Shown: in pieces, positions 23,986 through 34,488 of the stretch
How the letters are laid out: every line of letters starts with the position of its first letter
Numbering within the stretch: position 1 is the first letter of the stretch
Assembly: GCA_963971225.1 (NCBI GenBank)
Contig: OZ020268.1
Span: 42,353,348-42,417,347, forward strand
Length of the DNA stretch: 64,000 bases
Direction: 5' to 3'
DNA from: Melieria omissa
Lineage: Eukaryota; Arthropoda; Insecta; Diptera; Ulidiidae
Translations under genes and position numbers: made by a program
Notes under the pieces: model-generated
What the model was told of the DNA's origin: nothing
Seen by the model: only the letters and a program-made list of their open reading frames with translations
Database searches by the model: none

Positions 23986-26900
23986 ATGGAGATTGTTCAG
24001 ATCAATCTCCATAGGGCACAGGCAGCGTCAGCTGTCTTGGCTAGGACCATCAACACCTACGGTCCTAGCATAGCCCTGGTGCAGGAACCGTGGACCAGCA
24101 CCAGCAATGAGATCCTGGGCCTCTCGCAGTCAGGTAATGTACTGTGGTGTCAGTCTACTGATAGGCCTAGAACCTGTATTGTGTTTAATGGCACTTCTTT
24201 CTTTCCGTTGACAGATTTTGTTACGCCAGATCTGTGCGCGGCCAAGATCAGTTGCAACTCCAGAGAACTGATCATAGCGTCAGCATACTTCCCTGGAGAT
24301 GTACCTGAATGTCCCACGACGATAGCAGAACAGCTTGTTGCTTATGCTAGGGACAATCGTCTGGAGCTGGTCCTAGGGTGTGACGCGAACGCCCATCACA
24401 CTATCTGGGGAAGCACGGATACCAACGCTAGAGGTGAGTCACTATTCGACTATATACTCTCACTAGACTTAAGTATATGTAACGTAGGAGATAGTCCGAC
24501 GTTCATAACTAGAACCAGGGAAGAGGTGCTAGATCTCACCCTAACTACTTCTTTATCGAAATCACTTGTCAGCAATTGGCGAGTATCCGAAGAGCCCTCT
24601 TGTTCTGACCATAGACATAAGGTTTAGGTTAGGTGACAAGTCACTGACTGCCGTGTCCTTTAGGCCAAAAAGACAGACTGACTGGGACAGCTATTGTCAC
24701 CAGTTAAGGCACGGCATCACTACACAACTTGGAAACAGAGTTGACACAATAGATAGGCTGGAAGGGGCTTCTAAAAAACTGCAGGAAGCCGTAGTGAACG
24801 CCTATGAAGAGAACTGTCCTTTAAAGACTAAAACCTTTAAAAGACAGACACCTTGGTGGAGCAGTCATCTTAGCGCGCTAAGGAAGGGAGTACGGAAACT
24901 ATTCAATAGGGCCAAGCGGAATAACGACTGGCAGACCTACTCCGATGCTCTCACCAATTACAATAAGGAAATAAAGAAAGCCAAGAGGGAATCTTTTAGA
25001 CGCTTCTGCGAGGACGTGAACGACGCGAACTCAGGCTGTAGGCTGCAAAAGATTCTGTCAACCGATAAACCCTGTTCGATTGGATCCCTGTCTAACGAAC
25101 AGGGGGAAGTCACAAAGAGTGCGCAGGATACATTAGCGCTGCTCACTAAAGTCCACTTTCCGGGATCAGAAATAATAGACGACCCCGATCATAATACCCA
25201 TAGTAGTTGGCAGTCACACTGTCCCAGTAGGCAAGATTGGAGATAGGCCAATCTCATCTGCGAACGCTCGATTGTAGAATGGGCGATAGGAACGTTCTCC
25301 CCGTACAAGGCGGCGGGAAAGGATAAAATCTTCCCGGCGCTGTTACAAAGAGGACTAGACAGTCTGTTGCCCATCCTTTCGAAATTATACACATGCAGTT
25401 TGGCTTTCGGCTACATTCCGGAGGTATGGAGAACAGTGAATGTTGTATACCTTCCTAAAGCCGGTAAGTCAAACAAAAAGGATCCGAAGTCCTTCAGACC
25501 TATAAGCCTGATGTCATGTGTACTTAAGGGTATGGAGAAGGTAATAGAGAGATACCTCAGAGACGAAGTCCTTATCCGAAATCCTCTAAGTGCACACCAA
25601 CATGCTTACCGAAAAGGCAGGTCTACGGAAACAGCCCTATCTGCCCTGGTCAGCAAAATCGAAAAATCCCTTGACGAGAAAGAAATCTGTTTAGTAGGTT
25701 TCCTAGACATAGAGGGGGCTTTCAACAACACCACCTATGAAGCTATAGGATCGGCTTTAGAGGTATTTCAAGTGCCAACTGCACTTTCAAGATGGATCTC
25801 CATGATGCTCAAAAGCAGGCTAATAGAATCCAGCTTACATGGCATCAAGATCCTAGCCAGGACGGTCCGGGGCTGCCCCCAGGGGGGCGTACTATCTCCT
25901 CTACTCTGGTCCATGGTAATAAACGGATTAATCCGCATCCTTTCGGATCGAGGTTACGACGTTATTGCCTATGCTGATGACCTAGTTATTGCGGTTAGAG
26001 GCAAAGACGGGCAGACCGTCTCTGATCTACTACAGGGTGCAATAAGAATTGTAGAAAATTGGTGCGCCGAGCAGAGTCTATCAGTAAACCCTGATAAGAC
26101 GATCTTCGTACCGTTCACACTCAAAAGAAAATATGACCTGAGACCGATAAAGGTTTTTGGAAAAGATGTAGGCTTCGTAAAAGAAGCCAAATACCTTGGG
26201 GTAACTCTAGACAGTAAATTGAACTGGAAACCTCACATAGATCGTACTCTTCAGAAGGCGGGCAACGCACTCTGGACTTGTAAACGAATCTGTGGCAAAA
26301 ACTGGGGAACGAAATCGATATGGCTTCAAAAAATCTACACCCTAGTCATCCTCCCCATCATTACCTATGGGGCGATAGTATGGTGGAAAAAAACCACAGA
26401 GAAAACGACTGCGAACAGGCTGGAACGGTTGCAAAGAGTAATTAACTCCTGCATCACTGGCTGCCTTCGAACAACACCAACAGCTGCTCTCAATGTTATA
26501 TTGGGAGTTGTGCCGTTGGACCTAACCGTACAAATGACTGCGGTTATTAGTACACATAGACTGATGCATAGTGGATTCATACCACAGGATCTACATGCAA
26601 GCGGTCACCGCTCCATTGTTAAGGAACGGAGGCGAGACGGAAGCTTTTGGTTGCCTCTTGACTCAATGCCTCCGCGACATATCTTTAACAGGAAATATAA
26701 GACACATATACCTAACAGAGTAGACTGGGACAATTCAAAAATCAGTCTTACCTGTGATGACATTATCTGGTACACTGATGGATCCAAGACTGAAGAAGGC
26801 ACAGGATCTGGGATATACAGTTCCAGTACCCAAATTTCAGTCAGCCTTGGTAGTTTAGCAACCGTCTTCCAAGCGGAAGTCTGTGCTATCAATCAGTGTG

Positions 26901-27601
26901 CCATAGAAATCTTGAACCTTCACCCTCATCGGAAAAGGATCATCATAATGTCAGACAGTCAGGCCGCAATAAGAGCATTGCACGCGTCGACATTTACTTC
27001 TAAGTTGGTATGGGAGACAGCTAATCTTCTCCAACAACTGTCAACAGGGAATCGGGTGATAATACACTGGATCCCAGCGCATTGCCGCTATGACGGTAAT
27101 GAGGACGCAGACAGATTGGCAAGGGAGGGAGCTGGAAAGCGACCATTTGGACCCGAACCGATCTTAGGTGTCAGCAAATCTCATTACAAAGGTTGTATTA
27201 AGCAAGAATACTTGATCAAAGCAAATGCAAGATGGTCAAAATCAAGTGGCATGGAATGTACCAAGGCCTTTTACCCGCGATACTCGAGCAGAAATGCAAA
27301 ATTTCTCTTGCGCTTGAGCAGAGCGGAACTAAAACTCATGACAGGGGTAATCAGCGGACACTGTCTGCTAAACAAACATAAGACCCGTCTGAAACTAACA
27401 GACAGTGAAATATGTAGATTTTGTATGGAGGATGACGAGACTTCCATACACCTGATCACTGAATGCCCGGCCTTAGTTCATGCAAGAAAGCAAGTACTAG
27501 GCAAGGAACTAATACAGACTACTCATTTGTCTGAAATTGATCTCGCAAGAATCAAAATGTTCTTTGAGAAAATAGGAGGAAATAGTCTCTTCCAGTACTG
27601 A
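23986..27601 (+). pseudogene. LINE ORF2: endonuclease, reverse transcriptase, RNase H; one frameshift, one stop
   Basis: The product nicks target DNA and reverse-transcribes element RNA in the nucleus. The APE-type endonuclease occupies 23986 to about 24620 (QINLHRAQAAS, ALVQEPW, GCDANAHHTIWG, SDHRH). Right after SDHRH, near 24617, a change equivalent to a two-base loss shifts the frame. A TAG interrupts the new frame at 25244-25246, and the frame then continues to 27601. RT motifs include KAAGKD (about 25300), FLDIEGAFNN (about 25700), GCPQGGVLSPLLW (about 25870) and YADD (25970-25981). RNase H shows YTDGSK (about 26770), MSDSQAA (about 26950) and HWIPAHC (about 27065). A CRFC...H...C finger is at about 27415-27470. 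Everything except the two lesions looks intact, so the insertion is fairly young. Confidence 0.85.
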
Positions 27602-27684
27602 ATTTGGGTAAGGCACAATAGTTCAAAATGAACGCAGTGCCATAGACAGCCAATGTCTAGCCCCAACCAATCTAATCTAATCTA
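27602..27684 (+). other. LINE 3' UTR with (TCTAA)n tail
   Basis: A short 3' UTR ends in about three TCTAA/AATCT units directly before the target duplication. Short-repeat tails instead of poly(A) are typical of several RNase H-bearing LINE clades. Confidence 0.75.
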
Positions 27685-27690
27685 ATGCCA

Positions 27691-28076
27691 TTAATGTTTA
27701 AATATGATTTCGGGCATGTGGCCGCCGCGGCTGGCTCGAATAAAGCCAATTCTACAGGTCCAATTTTCAGTTGATGGACAAAGCTCCAATTGCTGTGCAC
27801 GGTGGCGAATCGATTCATTCGGGTCCTCTTCAACATTTTGCTCTACAGCGGCAATTGTTTCTTCGGTACGCACTGTTCGACGTCTCTGCGGATGCGTATT
27901 ATCACATAGAGTAAACGTAGTGCGAAAACGACCCATGGTTAACCGAATTGCTCTGATGGACGATAATGTCGACCATAAAATGGACGGAGCTTGCGGTAAA
28001 CTTCGCGAACTGAACCATTATTTTCGAAATAAATTTGCACGATTTGCAAGCGTTGTTCTTTTGTCAACCTGTTCAT
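27691..28076 (-). pseudogene. Mariner-like transposase with catalytic core deleted
   Basis: The start codon is at 28076-28074. The N-terminus NRLTKEQRLQIVQIYFENNG and following residues form a helix-turn-helix DNA-binding domain of the DUF4817 type. A one-base frameshift near 27943 follows PSEQ. The second frame continues FRTTFTLCDNTHPQRRRTVR up to LELCPST, then jumps directly to a C-terminus ending RASRGGHMPEIIFKH. The whole central DDE region is missing. Such proteins could at most bind the inverted repeats, and the frameshift prevents even that. The TAA stop (27693-27691) lies inside the target duplication of the LOA-like LINE. Confidence 0.85.
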
Positions 28077-28190
28077 GATGAAATGGCAAACCAAACTGAA
28101 CATAAATGACATTAGAGTTGCCAGATTTGACCACAAAATGCCAGTTTTATCTCTATTCGAAAAACAAACCTCTAAAAAAAACACCCTATA

Positions 28191-29805
28191 TAAATTCTCG
28201 TTTTCCCTATTTGCAGTAAACCGAACTTTGACAAAGCATTATGTAGCACCCTGTATCTGGACTATGATAGCCTCAAGAATTTCCTGTCAACAGCAAAACG
28301 AATTTTTCAATTATCTTTATTCATTGAGAAGTTAAGATTTTCGCAGCCTAAAATGCCAAAATAAGCCACTGTGCGTCGTTTCGGTGGCATTGCTCTGGTT
28401 CTGGCTGTGGATATTAGTGAAATTGCTGCCCATTGTCGTCGAGCAACTTGTGCGCCAAGCTCGAGTCGCTGTTGTGCGATTGTAATGGTTGTTGTGCTTG
28501 TTGTCAGCAACCGCAAGAATGTCATTTCGCAATCTCGCTAGCAAGTTTTCTTGGATTGTTCCACTCACGGGCCGACTGCACCCGGACGCATGCACACAGT
28601 GGAGATTATTGTCGTTCGGGTCAAACTACAATCGCAAGTGGACACTTGAATTGCTTCCGAAAATTACTACAAGTGGCTGGGAAGAGGATAAAAGCTTTTC
28701 TTAATACTCGAACAAGAGCGCAGATGCGCACATTAGTGTTTTGGTGATATTAAGCAGCAAAATTTCAAACCAGGTTGATTGGATTAAAAATATTTGGTAA
28801 TGCAGCAATGCAGCTCGTTTGGTTTGTGATAACATCGGCGATGGCAACATGCAGCGAATTAATCGAATGTAATGCGACAATCAGCAAGTTTCCCACACCT
28901 GAAGCTCAGCCAATTACATTGCAGAGCACTAAACTTCTACGCACTGAGATACTTAAGTATTTGCAAGGCAGAACAGATGCAGCGGCTTACACATCCAACA
29001 TCCGATATTTCCAACCAGAACAACTCAGCTTAAATCCGCAAACAGTACTTACTCGTATGAGTCGAAGCAAATAAGGGGATTTAGCATTGTACACAAACTA
29101 TTCATATAATTTATTTTTTATTTGAACTTTTATAATTTGTTTTTGAGCCAACAGATTTTCCCGATGCTTTAATGTCCTTAGAACTATTTTTCTGGAACCC
29201 AGATAACTCCCACGTCTTTGGACAATTGGATAACAATTGGAGAATAGCATCATTTAAATCACAACTGAGATTAACCGGGACTTACGAACAAAGCCATAGA
29301 AAGCTGAATCTGTCCAATTAAATTTTGCAAAACCGTATTCTTATAAAAATCGGCAGAATCATAAACGCTATTAAAGACTTAAATCGTTTAAGAAATTGAA
29401 GAAAAATAAAGTGATGCAAAGTGAAGGAGTTTAGAAAGATTTAATTTACTTAAGAAAGGCACAGGGCATTCCTGTTCTGCAATGGTCAGCTGGTTCTTCA
29501 GGTCAAAATCCTATAAAAATTTCTTCAAATTATGCTGCGTAAAGTTTTTACCGAAACAAGCAGCATTGCTTTTATAAATGGTGATTATTCAAACTTGTAA
29601 TTCGAAGGACGATTTTGCCAGAAGGCTTAAAAAAATATGTCAAGCCAAATTTGTAATCTTATTCAAAAGAAATGAGAACCTATTCACTACTTATTCTTTT
29701 CGAAATGATATTTGTTTGTCTTTAACAAGTTTTTATGACATTTGTAAAGACATTTTTAAAATTCGTCTATAGTTATGCACCAGCCAAAAATTTTACTTTT
29801 AATTA
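28191..29805. other. Gene-poor region, one weak small ORF
   Basis: Apart from the candidate ORF at 28808-29074, the frames here are short and overlap each other on both strands without domains. AT-rich from 29080 onward. Confidence 0.4.
28808..29074 (+). CDS. Candidate small secreted protein, unrecognised
   Basis: An 88-codon frame from the ATG at 28808; the same frame has an upstream ATG at 28775. The N-terminus QLVWFVITSAMATC is hydrophobic and signal-peptide-like. The remainder is polar (LLRTEILKYLQGRTDAAAYT) with unbiased composition, unlike the repeat-driven frames elsewhere. I recognise no family, see no dibasic cleavage pattern, and find no obvious intron or promoter. It may be chance. 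It is listed because it is the least artefactual non-transposon frame in the window. Confidence 0.2.
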   Translation: MQLVWFVITSAMATCSELIECNATISKFPTPEAQPITLQSTKLLRTEILKYLQGRTDAAAYTSNIRYFQPEQLSLNPQTVLTRMSRSK

Positions 29806-29807
29806 TA

Positions 29808-30513
29808 CAGGCTGGACCATTTAAAATTTGGAATTTGAATCGGTTATAAAAAAAAACTAATGAATATTTTTTGAAAATTCCTGTTTTATTACAAAGCTTG
29901 GTCTTTGTTATTTAAGAACGGAAAACGATATCGTTCATATGTTTGCCACGACTGGCCTTACAGTACACCATTCGATCAACACAATTTTCAAGTACTTTTT
30001 CGATTGTTCCGGGTAGAATTTCCTGAATGGCAACTTCGATTTCATGTTTCAAAGCTTCAATCGTCTTTGGATGGTTAGCGTAACACTTGTCCTTTATGGC
30101 TCCTCACAAAAAAGTCCAACAGACTTAAATCGCAGCTCCGAGGCGGTCAATTGACTTCAGAATTTCGGCTGATTACTCGGTTTTCGAATACGGTTTTGGG
30201 CACCGATTCGATTTTTACATGCCGGATGGTCATGAGCCTTCAATTCTTGGACCAATTGAATTTTGGAAGCCTTCATACCGAGATCTTTATTTAAAATTCT
30301 CATAAAATTTTTAATTTCTTACAGTTTGGGTTGAAGACTCTATACTTTGGAAGTAAGTTCTCAATATTTCCCAATTTTGTTGAAGCCTATAGCGTCCCAT
30401 TTCGCAAATGTCAAACTTTTAACTAAATTACGAACACAAATTGAATGACATTTGGACTGCCATTCTCGAAATAAAGCGTAGTTCAAATTCCAAACGTTAT
30501 ATGGACCACCCTG
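29808..30513 (-). mobile_element. Second mariner-like element, internally deleted
   Basis: Inverted termini CAGGCTGGACC and GGACCACCCTG with a matching inner part (TTTGGAATTTGAA on both sides) are flanked by TA (29806-29807 and 30514-30515). Length is 706 bp. On the minus strand a clean C-terminal segment (29912-30103) reads GAIKDKCYANHPKTIEALK and ends GKHMNDIVFRS. Its final motif parallels the MPEIIFKH ending of the element at 22102-28188. Further upstream in sense, broken frames hold KASKIQLVQELKAHD-like sequence. The catalytic residues could not be found. Confidence 0.8.
29912..30103 (-). pseudogene. Transposase C-terminal fragment
   Basis: 64 codons remain open to the native stop TAA (29914-29912). 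The segment ATIEAL-type helix, EILPGTIEKVLENCVDRMVY and ASRGKHMNDIVF corresponds to the C-terminal tail of DUF4817-type transposases. The preceding DDE domain is degenerate or deleted, so no active enzyme is possible. Confidence 0.75.
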
Positions 30514-30646
30514 TAGTCTTAAAATTTGTCTCTTTATTCATTTTAACAAGACAAGTATCTTTCAAAACTCTTTCTCCTTGCACCATTAGATGTTTCTTAA
30601 ATTTTTTAAATTGCTCAGAAACTCAAAAATGTTGATGCGTCTATAG

Positions 30647-31155
30647 TAGGGTTGCCAGACGTCCCGGTTTTCCCGGACATGTCCCGGTTTTAGACTGTTT
30701 GTTCCGGTCCAACCTTGATGTGTGCCGGTTTTCCCTTAAACCTCCCGTTTAAAGATTTGATTGCAAATAAATTTGTAAAAATTAAATTTTAGAATTTTCG
30801 ACTAGTTTTTAATTATGAAAACGTTACATCTACAGATAATAATTTTTTAGTATTGCTTTTGTTTAATACGACGAAATATAGTTGTTTTTTTTTTAATTAT
30901 TTAAATTGTTTTGTGTTGTATGTGTGCGTTGAAATGGTCTCATAATTTAATGTTTTTGTGTTTTTTATGAAACAAATGTATATACCATGTAATACATATT
31001 TACATAAAAGATATGTCAAAATGCAATTTTAGATTTTTAAGTTTTAATTTAAGTTTAGATTAGAAGTTTTTCCTGTCGACGAGCGGTACAGGAGTATTTT
31101 ACAATAATTTTACCAAAGTGTTCCGGTTTTGCAATAGGCATGTCTGGCAGCCCTA
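30647..31155. mobile_element. hAT-like MITE, TAGGGTTGCCAGAC termini
   Basis: The left end TAGGGTTGCCAGACGTCCCG and the inverted right end (TGTCTGGCAGCCCTA, ending 31155) are complementary apart from one base over 14 bp. Flanks GTCTATAG (30639-30646) and GTCCATAA (31156-31163) look like a decayed 8-bp target duplication, as hAT elements make. The interior repeats CCCGGTTTTCCC-type words near the left end and has no coding capacity. Length is 509 bp. Confidence 0.6.
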
Positions 31156-31163
31156 GTCCATAA

Positions 31164-33239
31164 TTATACTATCCGGTGTGTAGTAGAAGACCAACACCTA
31201 TATTCATAAAAATCTCAGTAAAGAACTCGCACTCAAGAATTCGTTTCCATCAAAATAGACGCGAATTGGATCACCAACAAATAAATGAACAATGGCTTTT
31301 CTTGGAATATGACTCAGAGGTGACATTAATGCGGATTACTACAAATGACTTCAATGTGGTTGCAATATGTGCAGATCCCATTCACCCGTTGACTCCACTG
31401 TTCCAATGTCATTTGCTTGGTGATTTGATTGTGCACAGATTGACAAAGAGCAAAGTCGACACGTGCTCGAAGCAGACACAATGCCGCTTTTTCTTGAAAC
31501 CCTCCCCTCCCCCGCCACACCCACCCGCACTCACCGCACAACAAAGCCCGCAATTTCTGCAGCTCCAGTCGTTAAACACGCAGCCAATAAGATAGACCAC
31601 AATTTCAATGAATGAATTGTAAAATTTTTGCTCTGCCTATTAGCCAATGCGATCCTGAAAGTAAAAGCAAAGCAAAGCACAAATAGCAATAACAGAATTT
31701 CGAGCGCGGGAAATGAACAACGAATGCAAATTGCGTGCGACAGCCATGCGCAGCGTCTTTTCGCTGAGTGTAGCGGCAGCAACGCTTCCGAGCCGGACAG
31801 AAATGTAAATCATGCATTATTCATGTGGAGCAGAAGTTTGGAAAAGAACATTTTGCAGGCGAGAAAGCGAAAAGCTGGCGGCGAACGCAATACACAGCAC
31901 AGCACAACAACGCCAAGAAATATTACCTACGGTAATTCGGAAAATATTGAAAACGCACGCACCATACCAATAGCACTGCTCCGGCAGCAACAAGGAGACG
32001 ACAATAAAAACAACAGCAGACAAGGCAACCAAAGCGAGGGCGCAATGTGCGTCATACATCAGTGAGAGGGCTATGGCGTTCGCTTGGACGCGCTGTGGCA
32101 GACTGTCACACGACTGGCGGAACGGTCGCTAAGCAGGGCGCAGAGCACAGCGGCAGCTGAAGCGCACAACGCTTCGAATGTACCAAATCCAAAATTGAAT
32201 TTACTAACAAGCAAATGCCAGACAAACTGAAACAAATCGAAATGGAAATTGTAATAATGATCTAAATGCAAAGCACAGCGACGCACTCACACACTTACAT
32301 GCGAAGTAAACATGGCAACGAAAACAAACAAAAACCGCCAAGAAAACCAACAAACATAAAATAACTTGTGCATTCAGACACGGAGTGGGCAGTTGGTGCT
32401 TTGAGGGTGGACAGGGGGTTGTGCGGCGTGGCGGTGTGACAGCGCACGCCAAAATCTTAAATAAATAATATACAAAATCCACTTCAAGTGGCAGAAATGC
32501 GCAATGCCTGATTAGACAACGTGTCGATATACGAGTTTGTATGTATATGCGGACGAACACTTGGCCACAGAAACGCAAGCAAAGGTACATCCGTTCGGTG
32601 CCTAGAAGCACACTCGAAGCTGCAATGCGCGCTCAGTGTGTATACATGAGTGAGTGTCAGTATTGTGTAACTGCACGCACATACACACATACATACAAAC
32701 ATGCATATGAGTGGGCCAATATTTGGGTAATTGTATGTGTGCGCACTGCGCAGAGTTTAGGGACACATTTAAATGTATCAGCACGCCCATTCCTTTGCTC
32801 GACGCCTAAAACCGATGTGTGTTCGTGTGGCTTTGTGCGCTTATTTCTCTGTCTACTATGAAGCAAATGGCGGCAAATTGAAAATACGCACAGAGTGGCC
32901 ATACGTGGCGCTTTTATAACTTTTACAACAATTCCAAAATGTATCTGAGTTTCTCTCCCATACTCTCTTGAGTGCCCAAAATGGGGAGGTTAATGGGGTT
33001 TCGACAATACATTTTTGCTTTGTAGAAACCAAAAGTTGCCACCTTCACGCATCCGATCGTATGGGGGACGCCCTCTGGTAGTAAATTTCTGAACCTTAAT
33101 TAATTTTGTATTTCTTGTACTCAAGAATGTCGACGATCGCTGAATAAATCATTAAAATCAGTTCAGTAGCTTTCGAGATACGATGTTTTCTCGCTTAGTT
33201 AACTACTACATCTACAAGTGAGGAGCCAATGGCATAGAA
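31164..33239. other. No recognisable gene
   Basis: Mixed composition with CA/CATA repeats around 32670-32710. Several overlapping frames on both strands (for example 31628-32065) are mutually exclusive shadows with simple composition. I cannot support an exon. Confidence 0.45.
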
Positions 33240-33460
33240 AATAGCCAGTTTTGTATGGTAGCCCCCTTAAGACTTGGAGTTAGCAGGTAGGTATGTTTGG
33301 AAAAAACATTTGAAAGAGAAAATAAATGGGTGTCGGTCATACATTTGATACATCTGGGGGCAACCTGGGAACAATGGGAGCCATTTTTTATAAAAAAAAG
33401 GCCATTTTGTATGGGAGCCCCATCAAGTGTTGGAGATAGGGTAAAAATATGTTTGAAAGA
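33240..33460. repeat. Diverged tandem repeat, TTTTGTATGG(T/G)AGCCCC motif
   Basis: The block TTTTGTATGGTAGCCCCCTT followed by AAGACTTGGAGTTAG (about 33253) recurs about 150 bp later as TTTTGTATGGGAGCCCCATC followed by AAGTGTTGGAGATAG (about 33402). Each is followed by a similar TATGTTTG(G/A)AA stretch. This is an unclassified dispersed-repeat type, close to the errantivirus insertion. Confidence 0.5.
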
Positions 33461-33780
33461 AATGTTCCATTGAGAAAACTTGTGGGGTCATTCATATATT
33501 TTAACCCTCTAAGAGCAACTTCTGACTAGCTGTGGAGCAATTTGTCGAATTTCCCAGCTTTTTTTTGTGAACTTTGACTTCGACGCTACGCCATTTAGAC
33601 CCACTCTAGCCCCACAATTTTTTTGGCTCATGCACTTTTTCACCAAACCGCATAAAATGAGAGGTTGCGGAACATCAAGAACCCATTATTAAGAATCTCC
33701 ATACAACACAAAATCCAGTCTATTGTCCATGAAATGTGTTAAATTTTAAAAAATTTTATATCGTCTTCACTTTACTCATT

Positions 33781-33786
33781 TATATA
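33781..33786. other. 5' target site of the errantivirus (TATATA)
   Basis: TATATA precedes the 5' LTR and TATATA (40736-40741) follows the 3' LTR. Errantiviruses of the gypsy group integrate at such alternating pyrimidine-purine sites and duplicate 4 bp. The repetitive site makes the exact duplicated length ambiguous. Confidence 0.8.
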
Positions 33787-34190
33787 AGTTAACACCTAAT
33801 TGTCCGCAACCAGCGCCCCCCGAGAAGGCGCTAGTGGCGGACCTGACCAGCGGCCAAAGAAGAACGTAATGCAGCTGGACTGTAGCTGCCGGTAGGCGCT
33901 GACGGTGCAGAATCGACAGCAACCGTTTGCGCCGGTCGGGGTCGATGCACGGACCACCAGGGCATCGGAATATGAAACCCAGCACGAGCCGCAAACGCAG
34001 CAAAAACGGCTAAAACAACAACAACGCTGCCGTTTAACACGAACTGCGAATGCAGCGACGTCCATCGCCGTCGCGGAATGTAGGGTTTAGTATTAAGTTT
34101 GAATTTTGTAATTGGCACTTGAAAGAATAAAGTGAAGTGAAACGGTTGAGCTCAAAAGAGCCAACCACTTACCCAATAAAACTATTAATT
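33787..34190 (+). repeat. 5' LTR
   Basis: 404 bp, beginning AGTTAACACC and ending CTATTAATT. AATAAA signals lie at 34126-34131 and 34175-34180. Reverse-strand frames within it are shadows duplicated in the other LTR. I could not assign the transcription start with confidence. Confidence 0.95.
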
Positions 34191-34203
34191 GGCGCCCAAC
34201 GGC
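34190..34203 (+). promoter_or_regulatory. Primer binding site (tRNA-Lys type)
   Basis: TGGCGCCCAACGG starts with the last T of the LTR. A TGGCGCCC start is typical of primer sites for lysine tRNA, as in gypsy, in contrast to the serine type of 17.6/297. The tRNA match itself was not checked. Confidence 0.75.
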
Positions 34204-34356
34204 AAGGAACCAACGTCAAGGAACCACAACTACAGGAAGGAACCAACAACAAGGAACCAACAACAAGGAACCACAACTACAGGAAGGAACCACAACAAGG
34301 AACCACAACTACAGGAAGGAACCACGGCAAAGAACGGCAACCACTACAAGGAACCA
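34204..34356 (+). repeat. Leader tandem repeat: nine AAGGAACCA units
   Basis: Nine copies of AAGGAACCA lie in about 153 bp of untranslated leader, spaced by variable CAAC(AAC) and CAACTACAGG segments. In gypsy the corresponding leader position holds the Su(Hw)-bound insulator; the motif here differs from the Su(Hw) site. A protein-binding role is inference. Confidence 0.85.
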
Positions 34357-34376
34357 AAAAGAATCACAGCAGGAAA

Positions 34377-34406
34377 ATGTATTGGAGGATAAAAATATCA
34401 CTGTAA
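34377..34406 (+). promoter_or_regulatory. Leader uORF overlapping a splice donor
   Basis: An ATG at 34377 opens a 9-codon uORF whose TAA stop (34404-34406) lies inside the donor-like GTAAGT (34403-34408). If the donor is used, the uORF loses its stop after eight codons plus two bases. The frame then continues into env if the acceptor at 38891-38892 is used. In unspliced RNA the uORF would instead precede gag. Confidence 0.6.
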
Positions 34407-34488
34407 GTAGAGTGCTCGTAAATGAAATAAGAAAACCTAAAAATAAGAAAACCCAAAAATAAGAAAACTCAAAACTAAATAAAGGCAT

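Larger units (their letters stand above)
22211..27684 (+). mobile_element. LOA-like non-LTR retrotransposon, full length
   Basis: A 5474-bp element is bounded by the 9-bp duplication ATGCCATTA (22202-22210 and 27685-27693). It has a 448-bp 5' UTR, ORF1 (22659-23984), ORF2 (23986-27601) encoding endonuclease, reverse transcriptase and RNase H, and a short 3' UTR ending in TCTAA repeats instead of poly(A). The LOA-clade call is an inference from the endonuclease start (VQINLHRAQAAS), the RT motif GCPQGGVLSPLLW and the RNase H plus terminal zinc finger. R1 or I clades are alternatives. Two lesions in ORF2 make it non-autonomous. Confidence 0.85.
22102..28188 (-). mobile_element. Mariner-like element, internally deleted, split by a LOA-like LINE
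   Basis: Perfect 21-bp inverted repeats (22102-22122 and 28168-28188, beginning TAGGGTGTT) are flanked by TA (22100-22101 and 28189-28190). Removing the nested LINE and one copy of its target duplication leaves an element of roughly 600 bp. Its transposase remnant is on the minus strand at 27691-28076. The LINE inserted at 22202-22210/27685-27693, at the transposase stop codon. The element is therefore a deletion derivative that was later invaded. Confidence 0.9.

Noticed and set aside
33796..34118. Protein-coding genes on the minus strand of the LTR
   Set aside because: The frames are duplicated exactly in the other LTR, overlap one another and have no domain. They are shadows of a GC-rich LTR.
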